From Embiotoca jacksoni (Eukaryota; Chordata; Actinopteri; Embiotocidae): a DNA stretch of 64,000 nucleotides. Positions 42,981-55,422 of this stretch are shown one piece after another; the stretch's first letter is position 1, and each line of letters begins with the position of its first letter. Position numbers and translations under genes: made by a program. The stretch covers positions 15,237,830 through 15,301,829 of the forward strand of contig JAKOON010000015.1 in NCBI GenBank assembly GCA_022577435.1. The letters run 5' to 3'. The notes under the pieces were generated by a model. That model did no database searches, was not told where the DNA came from, and saw only the letters and a program-made list of their open reading frames with translations.

Positions 42981-44204
42981 AGACAGACACCTGGAGGTTA
43001 AATATAGGATAAAGTTTTCCCATTCCCACATGTTTTGAGTGCAGGGGCGGAGGGCAGGGGATTTTTGACCCCCTGCCTCCGCACTACTGCGCTGAGTCAC
43101 ACTAAAAAGGGAGGGGAGAGAGGAGGGGGGGGTCTGTGTCTCAGGAGGTGACTAGAATACGGCTTTCAGCTTACCAAATGCCCACATTATATCCCAGGAC
43201 TCGTCCTTCCGTGGCCCCTGAAAACACAGCGTTCCCTCGGGGAACTCTGGAAATAAGGCATCAGTAACATGGAGAGAAAGCAGGATGGATGAAAAAGAGA
43301 GGCCATGACACCACACACACTGTACAGAACGCTGTCAGGCTTAGCATGATGTAGAGCAATAAGGAGATGGTTTGTGTAAGGAACGGGAAGGTGTAAAATA
43401 ATGTGAACAGAAGAGTCAACTCAAAGACTTTCAGCCAAGTTCCCTCGAGACCGTGCAGACATGAACTTCTCCTTTTACCCTTTGTTGCTTCAATTACGGC
43501 CTCTATTTCTATGTTATTCCCACCAGTTTTATGGATGTCCAGAGACAGGAAATCTGTTAATATGTGAAAATGCACAACAATTTAAGCCAACCCCCTCTGG
43601 TGAAAGGGGGAAGATTCTCAGGACCTTCTCTTAGGAGGACTGTGTAGGTGTCAAATTCACACACTAAAAGCATCAAGGACAGATGTCCCCTTACATCTTA
43701 GAAAACGTACAGTTTGCACATGATACAGAACTTAAAGATGTTTTTAGGACTCCCATGACTTTCGCAAAGAACTCAATCATCTAATCATTTCCGACTGCGT
43801 CCTTTAAATGTTGTCAAGATGCAAGGGTTGCCAAAAGTGGCAAATATTCCATGTCAAATTTCAGGAAAATATGTTTTGTGCAGGTCCACTCACTATAATA
43901 TTAAAATACAAAATTACAACCTGGATAAGAAGATCTAACTTTGCAAGTTTGATATGACTTAGAGAATAGATATGATTTAATATAAATGAGAGAATGCAAA
44001 CAGAAAATGATACTTCCAAATTTTTAAGTCAAGTAAAGAATGTTTTATTTTTTACATAAATAGTTTGGAAGATTGAGGTTTGAACTGTCAAACTTGGTTA
44101 AGGCTGATCGCATTGCTCCAGAAAATGTCCAGCCATATAAAGTGTGTAATACACCCGTTAGTCCACTAGGGGATATTGTGTCAGCGTCACGTTTGGCCTC
44201 GCTT

Positions 44205-44345
44205 AGGCACGAAAAGTACACGCATGTACGACCAGGATCAAAGATCGAGGTCATGAGATGGAAGTCGTGTGACAAAGTTCAAGGAGTCTTAAAGTCTGCA
44301 AAGCGAAGGTTGGGGGTGACTGGATGAAACAAACACAGGACTTTT
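44205..44345 (+). mobile_element. Diverged interspersed repeat, copy 2
   Basis: Second copy of the repeat at 42362-42510. It is followed by 'cctaaccaagtac...cctaaacctaagg' text near 44555-44595, typical of a common fish repeat. Confidence 0.45.
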
Positions 44346-44629
44346 AACCAGGGAGAAAAAATGCCATTCCTTGCATAACGTATTTAACTTACGCAACATA
44401 CGTTACGTAACTAATGTGATCAAATATAACATTACTTGCCTAAAATTACTTATTTGAACCACAACGATGATCTTTTCCTGACTCTAACGAAGTAGGTTTG
44501 GCGCTACCCCTAACCAAACTGCGACCTTGTCACATTTAGCCCGAACCATTGTCTAACCTAACCAAGTACTTTGTGTTCCTAAACCTAAGGCACCTTACTT
44601 TTCATGGCCAGGCGAGTATCCTCCAGTGG

Positions 44630-44935
44630 ACTGGAATGTCTTAACAACTATCAGATGCATTGCTTTGAAGTTTTGATGCCCAGAGGACAATTCCTACTGA
44701 CTTTTCCCCAGAGTGACACCATCAGGTCAATTTTTGTGGTTTTGAATAAAATGTCTTAACTGCTGTCGTGGGGATGTCCATAAAATTTGGTTTAGACATT
44801 CATGACCCCTTTTTAATGATGGTTTATATTAAATTTGGTGATTCCTCAACACTAAGTCAAAAATGATCATGATAAATAATAAGATAATATTTCCATCAGT
44901 CTCAGCTGTACACTTCCATCGCACATTAATCTTTT
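44630..44935 (+). mobile_element. Percomorph-type non-autonomous repeat fragment
   Basis: Phrases such as 'gagtgacaccatcaggtcaa', 'gtggggatgtccataaaattt' and 'catcagtctcagctgtac' recur in a widespread repeat of spiny-rayed fish (from memory). It shares its plan with 46575-46930. It is decayed and has no protein coding. Confidence 0.45.
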
Positions 44936-46105
44936 TTTTCATTCACTGTAATATCTTTAGCCTTGAAAAACTGAAAATACATTTTTGAAATTCATTCCCT
45001 ACGTCAGCTTTGGGAAGAAAGAGATCATGTCAAACAGCTTTTCAGATACCAGAGAAAACTCTGTTGCTGTTAGATCACATTTTGCTAAACGTGACAAAAA
45101 CAGTAATTTCAGAGTGTATTTTATCATCTTAGTGATAACACACCGAAAATAGAGAACAAAGAAGTGTAAAGTGTGTGGGTGAGATGAAGATATCCCACGG
45201 GACTCAAAACATCTCTACTCAAGAGGAAAGAAAAAAACAAGGGGATGGCAAACAGAGGTGACTGCTGAAAAACAACAAAATTTATATATATATATATATA
45301 TATAAAAAAAAAAAAATAAAAAAAAAAATAAAAAAATCAAAGTTAAAGAACCAGCAAATACAGACAGCCTCGGACAATAAAAATGAACTCAAAGGGGGAA
45401 CATCGTAGTGAGTGAAGTCACAAGTCATTGTTTCCATGTCCAGGAGTTATCTGCTGTTAAATCAACTTACACTGCCTTCCCTTGTCGATCTAAATCTCTT
45501 TATCTGGTCACACCACTGCTGTTTTGTGTTTTTTAATGCTTTCACATAGATTGCAAATAGAGGAATTTTCGAGAACTGCCAACTCTCCGGTCCGTACGTT
45601 AAACATTAAATAAGTTTGCCTCCAAAATCCCTCAGCCAAATGATTTCCGGAGCCTCTCCCATTGTCCCTATGCAAAGGTGTTGCTGTTTGTACCTGTTCA
45701 CCTCCCTCCAGCTGCTTTCTGCAGGCACAGCCCCTTTGTTGCTGTGGATCTCTCCAGTGATAACTTAGCCCTAACGGAGAGATGGCCCATTGAAACTGAA
45801 AGGATATGGCGTTCCTCATTTCCAGAGTAAGAGGACACCTTTTGTTTATTTGTGTGTGTGAATACATATATGTTATAAAGGGAAGGTTTGAGCACCAAGC
45901 TATGGGTTTCCTTCCTCCCTCATGTCGTATCTTTATGTGGGGGCGTGCATGTGTGTTATTTTGAGTGTGCGTCTATGTGATGGATAATGAGGTCTCGTAT
46001 TAACCCTCTAGGGTGTGTGACATCATCGTTTCCAAACAGGCTGGTCGATCCATATATATATATAAAAAGCCCAGTCATAATACGTACACACACGTACACA
46101 CGCTC

Positions 46106-46114
46106 ACACACACA

Positions 46115-46158
<44 letters not shown>

Positions 46159-46164
46159 CACACA
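46106..46164 (+). repeat. (CACG)n/(CA)n compound microsatellite
   Basis: About eight CACG units flanked by CA runs. Confidence 0.9.
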
Positions 46165-46574
46165 CTCACAATGACACACTGTTTTAAATGAGCCACAGAT
46201 GAGGGAAAGCCAGACGTTTCCCAATACCTGTTTTTAAAAATATATCTCGGTTCAGTTTCTTATGATTACCACACAAACAGATTTTTGTTTTGTTTTTTGA
46301 AGTCTTTTTGGATTAAGTTCATGTCAAGACTCAACACTTTACTTGACCTGCAAATCTTTCTAGTTTATCAATACTTATTAGGCTAACTACAACAAAAATC
46401 ACTACTTTTTTGAAAATGGAAACAGTGCATGAATGTGCAGGTGCAAGATGCTGCTCAGCAGTTTTAGATTTTGGTGACAGGGCTCTAAAGATGACTGTGT
46501 TGGTTTGTCAGACTGGAATATCTCAATTTAGTAGTTGTATTTAGTAGATTCAGAGGATTCAGATGACATTTTTT

Positions 46575-46930
46575 TTAGTCATTCAAGACTCCCAGCAGAT
46601 GAATCCCTGTTGATTTTGGTGATACCCTGACTATTCCTTTAGCGCCCCCACCAGGTCAATGTTACCTTTTATCCAGTAAAAAATCTATACATACAAGAGG
46701 GTGGACATAAAATTTGACATTTCATGGTTCCCAGATGATGTATCCAACTTGACACTGATGATGTCCGAATGTTTCCTTCAGCTCCACCACGAGGTTCACA
46801 TTTGTGGTTTTCAAATATTTGATGGATGTGTTTTCAGACATTAATTTTCCTGTGGGGATGAACTGTATAATAGTAACTGTAACTTTGATGATCTCATTTT
46901 CTGTAGCACCACCAGGTCAAACCTGCTAAA
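46575..46930 (+). mobile_element. Percomorph-type non-autonomous repeat fragment
   Basis: Three successive blocks carry a variant of 'gcgccaccaggtca' (near 46640, 46780 and 46910), separated by 'ttgtggttttcaaat' and 'gtggggatgaa'. This matches the repeat at 44630-44935. The internal repetition suggests tandem or nested copies. Confidence 0.45.
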
Positions 46931-48239
46931 CTAACATTTTGAGCAAGGAGTAAATGTCAGAACATGAACACAGTGAACACAGTAAAGTTGCGTTAGCTTT
47001 GAGCTCAAAGTGTCACTTTGCCCTGTGTGGTTGTCGATTCTTCATCTTGCTAGACATTCCTTTGTCTGAGATCAAGTCCTCTCAGCTTTTTGTCTCAGGT
47101 CAAGCTGAGTCAAGTCTTACAGCAGACTAGTTCATATCAAGGCCTCATTTTTATGACTCAAGTGATAATATCACATTTCAAATGACTTGAAGGACTCTTC
47201 TTATTTTCTGCCTGTATTTTGATATTTTCCCTGTCTTGTCATCCACCCATGCTCCTGACCTTCCCTGTCCTCTTCTCCTTTCCCCCACTCTTCCACTGCT
47301 CTCTCTTTTATCTCCTCTGGTTTCCTGAGGTCTTGGGGATATCGTCTCGCCACTGAGTCTGATGTTGAGCTGTCTCTTCTTGCTCAGAGGAGTTGATCTC
47401 TCCCTTTAGACTCTGAGACTTGGATAATATCCCTGTTGGTCTGTGGCGTCTCTCTCCCTCTCTCCCCTCTGCTGCCTGCAAACCACATATCCATTCGTCA
47501 AGTTGGACAAGTGGATGGAGGGAGGAGAAAGGGAAAAGATCAGTGAGTTGAAGATCAATAGGAAAGCCCTTGATCCTTCACTCAGTCATTCCTCCCACTG
47601 GACATCCCAGACACTCAGACAGCTCTCCCTCCCTTTTCTGCTCTCTGCTGGACACTCAGCTTTTATGCCATAGATGGATACTGGCCCTCTTTTATTCCTC
47701 TAACATTTCACTTCAACTATGTGGTTTGCTGACACTGATCAGTCCACGCATCAGTCACATGAATCAAGTTTGAATGGGCCTTCTGCCTCTGGGATAATTT
47801 AGGCCCAGATGGTTCTGCTGCCGAGTTGTTTCGTTGTCTGATGTGACATCTGGTGGTACCTTCCGGTAGGGCAGGATTTGTATTTCTTCCCGCTCAAATT
47901 GACCTAGTTGCACTGTAGAGGGCTGGCTGCTCCTTTCAGTGTGCGTGTGTGCGTGTGTGTGTGTGTGTGTGTGTGGGGCGCGTGGAGGGGGGGCGAGGGG
48001 GGGGGGGTCTGTATCAACTGATACAAAACAGAGATGTAGACCATGCTGTATGCATGTTAGATATAGAGATTGTTAATTGGTTTCACTTTATCCTCTGTTA
48101 TTATTTGAAAACACATGCAGCTGATTTAAGTCATATTGGCGTGTAACAGAAACCTCTCTTAATCACAGATTTACTATTGTATTGTTGATGTATTAAAAAA
48201 AAAAAAACGTTGGAAAGTCCGGCTGTAAATAATCAACAC

Positions 48240-48789
48240 GAATTTACAAAGGCCGCGTTGAAGGCGGGACGCTTCACCACGCCCACACGCTCACTCGCGC
48301 GCGTCCGCGCGGTGCGCCGCAACTGCGCAGCAGCGCCGATCACGAAAGCCGCTTCGCGTTTTTAGACCCGCGCAGTATTGACGCCAACACGGTGTTAGCG
48401 ATCTGCAGCGTCTCCGTCGCTTGCGCGCAAAAAACGAGCGTCCGCGAAAGGGAAACGAAACATCCACATCCCCGCTGCAGAACAAAGCCCGCCCGCCTTG
48501 CATGTTTCCTTTTTGGAATTGGGGGAAAACAATGAGCTCCTCTTTTGGGTCAACGTGCTTCGTTACGCTTTAGGGTGCGCGCTGACTTTTAACAGGACAC
48601 GCGAATTGAAGGTTGTTCGGGCACCGCTGACCATGAAAGCGCCAACTGCAGCTCAGAGCTTTAACGAGACACTGATCGGCGGATGAGAGGATCGCGTCGC
48701 CTTTCGTTCAGGTGCTTTTTTTTTTTTTTTTTTTTTTTACGCGCGGCCGCTGCTCGGCGGGGACCAGCAGAACGTAGATTACGCAGAGG
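48240..48789 (+). promoter_or_regulatory. CpG-rich promoter and 5'UTR of the FIIND-death gene
   Basis: CpG-dense sequence begins abruptly at about 48240 and includes NRF1-like tgcgcag/gcgc half-sites near 48310-48335. There is no TATA box. A 17-codon upstream open frame (ATG at 48633, stop at 48684-48686) would precede the main start if transcription begins upstream of it. A T22 run (48717-48738) lies in the likely 5'UTR. Confidence 0.5.
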
Positions 48790-50501
48790 ATGGTGGCGGA
48801 GATGGCGAGCTGCGGTGCTGCTTGTCATCTGGAAGACGGGTAAAACTTCTTTTTTTTTTTTTTTTTTTCTTGTCACCGCGAGGAAAACGGTCGAAGTGTT
48901 GGGAGTCTCGGGGCGTTGCGTCGGTGTTTGTGTGTTTGGGTGGTTTTGGATGTCTGCAGCGGACGCAGCGCTGAAGTCGCTCGGCGTCCGCACAAGGAAG
49001 TGCTCGCTCGGGGCTCATCTCTTCGCGTATTGGGGAAAATGCCACTAACTTAGTCCTCGCTGCCTCAGGTCGCAAACGCACACACGAAAGGCGGCTGTAA
49101 CTCAGCGCGGATCCGGAGAGATCTCTTTGTTGACGTTGTCGCTCGGCTTCACGCTGTTGACTCGCCGACAACAACAACAACAACAACAACATCAATCATG
49201 CTGTTTGAGGAGAAAGTTGCACGCGCGAGTTTTATGCGAATGATGATGATGATGATGATCCAAACATCTCTTTCACTAATAATTGAAGGGTCGTTTAGTA
49301 AACGCTGCCAGCTGTGACAGGAGAGACAATGACCACAAGTGTTAATGTCTCGTCTAACCCTCTCCTCACTGCAAACACATGGAAACACTAAACTTCCTCC
49401 TTATCTTTGTTATTATGGTTGATGATGCTGTAAAACACGTTTAACACGTTATACATGTTGTTGTTGTTGTTTTTTTTAATCAACATGTAGTCCCATTTAT
49501 ATTTGTTTGTTTCCTGTTTTAAAAACTCAGGATAGTCCTCGTCTGATCATCACTTTCTTTGTTGTTCACTATTGATGTCGTATTGTGAACCACACACAGG
49601 TGAGGTGATACTGATGACTCATATGCCTCAGTGAATACTATTGTGCTGTCGCCCGGGCAACAACAATTGAACAATAAAACGCAGGCCCTTTTAAAAAAAA
49701 AAACAAAACAAAAAAAACATCCGAAGAAGAAATGAATGCCTGCAGCAACTTTATTTGAGAAGCAGTAGCAGGTCAAAGTCAGATTACCATAGTTGTATAA
49801 AGGTGTGAGCCTCGAGGCGCCATAAACATAAATGAAAGCAGTAAATAATGGCCGAAGGTTGCAGAGGTCAACGGTATTTTGGTTGCGCACTGACTTGACG
49901 GGTTGTTTATCTCCGCGCAGATGTTCCGCTCAAAGCACCGTGTTTATAGGACGTTGTGGGGGGAAACACGAGAATGTTGTGGCGTTTATCTCTCAGCGGA
50001 AACAAGACCGAGGACCCTCGCACAGGTTCCCGTCAGGAGGAAGATTTAAAAAAAAAAAAAAAAAAAACTCACGCAAGGGAGTGTTTTTCCATTGATTGAA
50101 AACATTTGAGCGTCGAAAAAGTGAAACTTTGCTCGCAAAGGATGAGGCGATTGCCACGGCGACTGACGAGGCTCAGCCTCGCCGCTGCTGCTGGCGTGAC
50201 TGAGTTTGGCAGAGGTTTTCAGCGGGCCGACCTTGAAGAGGAGAACACGGTGTTTCCTGGGCAGATGTTTGAAAACAGGAAACCGCAGCTGCTTATCAGG
50301 ATTCACAGACTCAAATAAAAAAAAAGATCCCCTTTCGCTCTGGTTTGATCTCTCAGTTTTCTTCATCCGTCGTCTCGCTTTTGATCACAAAGTTGTGTAT
50401 TTTTTTTTTTTTTTTTTTTTTACCTCTGAGTGGGAGAAACAGGACGAGAGCGTTTACTTTGTCACGCCTGCTGGTGGTGAACTCGTTCTTCTTGTGGGGT
50501 T

Positions 50502-50540
<39 letters not shown>

Positions 50541-52316
50541 TCCCTGCAGCAGTTCAGGCGTGCTGCCGCTTGTCGACCGCGTCAACAGGTTCCTCCGCTC
50601 TTCCTCCATAAATGATCGCACTTTGTTTGACTCGGATCATTGCCAGTTTTGATGTACGGCATTCCTGAACAGTCGCGCGTGTGTAAGCGTGTATATATGC
50701 AGACATTTTGAATAGTCTTGGAAGAGCTGGTGTTTGATGGTCTGCTGTGCAGGGCTGGAATTACTGTCACGTTATTAATGAGAATATTATTTGATAAGTG
50801 AAAGCACATTATTGCAATGAATGCTCAGAGCAATGCGATGTGTCCTCGTGTAATGTGTAAAATACATTACTCGGAATCAGTAATTTACCCCAAAATTTAA
50901 TTCATAACACTATTTGATCTTATTTTTAATTTTTTTTTTTTTTGTTTTTTGAAAATGACATCACTGAAAGTAGATAGTCGTTGAAGAATCTTGTTTTCTA
51001 TGCCTGACGCCGTTATGACAAAGGTGTCCGTATGAATCGGAGCAGTTTTGTTTTAAAGGGAAAAGTAGCCACCCGGTATCTTTCCAGTCTCATCAACACG
51101 GCTCTGAAAGTGTGTCAGACTGGACGTGTGTCTGGGGAGCTGATTGGATGATACATCTGTCATTGCGCAGGGCTGGCTTGGTCTTAGAAGTGTGAGAAAG
51201 TCGTTGTACAGAGTTCCTGTTTTTCTAATTCACTTCCTGTACCTGTTAAATAGCAGAAGTGGTGCTCTGCTAAGATCCTGCAGCTGCAGGCAGCTCAGCA
51301 CCATCATTTTCAACCTCGCAGTTCATGGTGAGCTACTGTTTGATTTCCAGTAGTCTGAGTGTTATCTCTTCTGCCCCACAGAGACGGAGATGTCCCAGCG
51401 CCTGATAAAAAAGGTAAACGTCAACTAATTTTCATTCCCTCTCCCTCCTCTCACTGTCTGCTGCTCATCCTTCTTTCAGTTTGTCACCGTGCCCATGCAG
51501 CTCTTCGTCTGTCTGTGTCGGTGATTGTGCAATGCACCCTGCTCTGACTCCTTTTATTGTTTAAAAAGAGTTAATCCCTGTCTATTATCTCTCACTGCTT
51601 TGGTTCCCTTCCTCCTTTTCTTTATTCCATCCCATCCATGGCTCCTCTCACTGTCTGGCCTCCCTGCTTTTCCTATTATTTGCATTAAAGGGCAGCAAAA
51701 TGCACCCACAGTCATTTCCATATTCAGAGTTTGGTTTTAATAGTGTACACCGATACACCAAATGTTGTTCGCTGTTTCAGAATTTAGTTTCTTTAATATT
51801 TGATTTTTTTTTTTTCTGGTGAAATATCAGATCATTTCTCAACCTGAGGCCTCTAAAAATATACATATATATTTTTTTTACACCAATTATATTAAATCCA
51901 CTCAAGACGCTGGGAGTATGGATTACGGATCTAATACAGGTGCTCGATTTTTCTCACACTGAAAACTTGCTTATCTGACCGTATGAACTTTTTTGGGATC
52001 ATTTGAATGTTTTCATGCAACCAAAATTTTTTTCCAACCTTACATACATTTTACAATTTTAGTGTAGATCTTAAAGATTCCAGTGACGCATAAGCTTTCG
52101 GCTGAATTAGGGGAAATGCGTATTAAATGATTCACAAGAAGTTTTCCAAGTCATTTTTTAGACCACATAAAGTATCAATGAAGAGTCTGACCAAGCTAAT
52201 CAACTCTGTATATGACTTAATCAGTGAGGAGTAAAGTATTTTAACAACCTTCCAGCTACCTAAAAGGAAAACTGTTGGAAATCTGTGTTAAGGAGACACG
52301 TCTAATAGAACCTATT

Positions 52317-52350
<34 letters not shown>

Positions 52351-55300
52351 CCTTTGTTCTACTATGATTTTAGACCAGCAGATGGCAGGCAACACCCGTG
52401 AATACTATCCAAACCTCTGAGGCTTTACACAACTCTACCTGTGTGTGTGTGTGTTTGCTCTCCACCTTGTTTGTCAGTCTGATGAAGGGCAGCAGCCATG
52501 CCAGAGTGAAGAAGAGGGATGCCTGCTGGCTGAGTAGGGAAGCAGCAGCAGAAGCAGCAGCCGAAGCAGAGAAAGAGATTGGCCATGGGAGGCATATGAG
52601 GACAAGGAGAGAGGAATTGAGGAAGCGGGTGCAGAGAGAGGTGAAGCAGACAGATTGAGCGGAGAGAGATTGATGAGGGAGGTGCTGTGAGTAGAGCAGC
52701 GACGGCAGCATCTGCTTGTTAGTCTAAGATAGAAAACTCTGTGTGCCAGAGAGGATGGGCTCCATCCATTAGCCAGCCAGGCAATCAGCCAGATGGCCCA
52801 GTCCACGGACATTCACTGCTGCTGGGAAGAGAGGCGAAGCAGGTCCTATGGAAGCATCCATATAAATGTGCCAGAATGTTAATGCGTGGCACTTATCACA
52901 GGCTCTTTCTCAGGGTGCCACGGTTCAGCTACGAGGAATGATGCATAGGTAAAAGCTGGTAGCGTAATTCAGCTGTGCTCAGGGCTTTTTTTTTTTTTGG
53001 ATGACTAATATAAATGAAGACTTAAAAAGAATACAAATCTGTCAGTAAACTAAATCTGGAGGTCTTAGTGGGGCTGCACCTGTGTTCTTATTCTGTTCTT
53101 ACTTTCTGACACTGAAATGTATGTCACTTCAATCTATTTTTACTTTATTTACTCATGTTAGGAAAGTCTGAAACAATGTCAGCGTTGAGCACTTGAGGTT
53201 TTCTCTGCAAGTTGGAGCATGACATATTAGAAGTAAACAGAGTGTGACGATCTGTGCGTTCTCTCCCTTCACATAGTATCGTGTGCGATTTGTTTCTGGT
53301 TCCTGTTCTGGTTATATTAACATATGAAACTCTGAGTAGCATTACTCTTCCTGACACCTCTAGCTGGTAATGCATCAGCTGCCGGGCAATATCATAACCA
53401 CAGAAATGTGCTAATGAAGTGGTGTAGTTCCCCTAATGGTGATGATGCTGTGGTTAGCAACAATAGTATTCATAGGCGTGAGCAATAAGATGGAAATATA
53501 CAAGGACCTTTTCTCACATGTTGACATTGCTCAGCTTTAACAGACCACTTACCTCAAAACAATTACTGATTTGTTACAGATATCCTGACGGAAAGCGACA
53601 GCACTAGTTCAGGTAAGCAGAAATATCACACCACAACACTTTACAGTTAAACCTTCGTGGCATCAATCCCTTTTTACTAATTGGAAATCAGTCCAGAGGT
53701 TGCAGCTCTCTCACGTGGCCATTTGCATATTGATTTATTGAACAGAGAACACGGGGACGTCCACTGAGGAGAGTTCAGAGGAGGAGGAGGAGGATTCTGG
53801 TGAGAGACACACTTTGGACTGCTGTATCACAGCTCATACCTGTAAGGAATGGTTTGCCATTTTGGGTAGTAAGATGAAGACATTTTATACAGTCATTATT
53901 TTATGGTAAACATGAAGCTGCAGGCAGAAAATGTGATCTTTGTTTTGCTTAAAAATGGAAACGGAAACGGATCCACTGCTTTCGTCCCAAAGGGTAAAAA
54001 AAAAAAAAAAAAAAGAGTCTGTCTACAAGTACTAGAGTTCATTACAAACATCATGTACAAAACAACAACAAAAAGAAGGTTAAAATGAGGCCCAGCAGCA
54101 GTGACTTCTTGTCATCATTGTTGGAACAAATGAGAGAAATAGTTTTAATTAGTGAGGCAGATTGTGACCTTTTGACAGAACCACGCTGTTTATTCTGCTC
54201 CCACTCTTTGTGCGAGCTAACCAGCCGCTGGCGGTAGCTTCATATTTACAGACACTGCCTGATCTTTTTCATCTTAAGTCTCAGGAATATGTGAGCACAT
54301 TTTGAACCTTTAATTTCTCTGTTCCTGTCTAATCTCTTCCTCCTTGTGTTTCAACTCTCACCAGCAGGCGGTGCTGAGCAGGAAGGAGAAGAGGAAGGTA
54401 AGGACCACATCCTATAATCCAAATCAAACTATAAAATAAGTAAGACATGAAGTGAACATAACTGGAGACACCTGACTACATTTATCTCCCTCATTTTCTT
54501 CGCAGACAATGAAGAGGCCGATGCAGAAGAGTCTGAAAATAGTAAGACACATCATGAAACCAAATGTTTGTTGAGACCTGCGACTGGTGTGCTCTCATTC
54601 TAACAAACTGTGTTGTTGTATACATGTGGACCGCCAAGTCTGCTTGTTGTCATGGTGAACTCTAGCCACAACCGCATCTTAATGGCTGTCATACTACATC
54701 ATTATGCAGAGAAATGTCGGGCTGTGCTGGCTTTTTCCGAGCTCAGGATTTGACACCTCGCTGAGCCCCGCCCTCACGTACAACCAAAAAAAACTGGCAC
54801 ACGATGGGCCGTTTGTGAAGGGCGTCTGCCGGAGGTTTCACATACTGCAATATACTGTAAGATTTTCGTATGATAACGTGGCTGTGAATGATGTCACCCT
54901 CTAGAGGCAGACGCTGGACCTGGAGCAGAGCTTTTAAATGGGAAAGGTAAGCAGCTCACAGCAAGATGTGTTGGAGAACACTGCACATAGTGTCAGCTGA
55001 CTTTGTTGTCATTCGTCCTGACAGAGGAGAAGTACTTCAAATTATGCTGTGAAAAATGCAAAGCCGTCCATCAGGTGAGCTCAGAAATGTTATCTGACTA
55101 AATGTGCGGATTTGAAACGCCTGATACTTGTATAGTTGTATTTGACACTGCTCAGATATTGTGGAGGACCTTTGAGAAGCCTTAATTCCGTCCTCATTTT
55201 TACTTCTTTCAGTTTTTTTACGTGTTATTATCGTGCAAGTAAATAAACAAGCTGTGTGTGCTGTTGACAGAGCCACGGCAATGAGGTCGTTACCCCCAGG

Positions 55301-55380
55301 AGGATCTCCAAGGGACAGTTACAGTGAGTGTGACGTTGTGTCTCCGCAGCACATTCATACTGATAACGAGCACAATCACT

Positions 55381-55422
<42 letters not shown>

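Larger units (their letters stand above)
38051..48239. other. 10-kb intergenic region between c3orf80 and the FIIND-death gene
   Basis: Contains diverged interspersed repeats (42362-42510, 44205-44345, 44630-44935, 46575-46930), microsatellites (42895-42979, 46106-46164, 47948-47974), short AT repeats (38745-38764, 45283-45303) and one exon-like segment (39968-40057). Other open frames look accidental. Confidence 0.6.

Noticed and set aside
45508..45867. 119-codon minus-strand open frame
   Set aside because: It reads somewhat like protein but has no recognisable domain, splice context or homologue I know. Kept only as intergenic.
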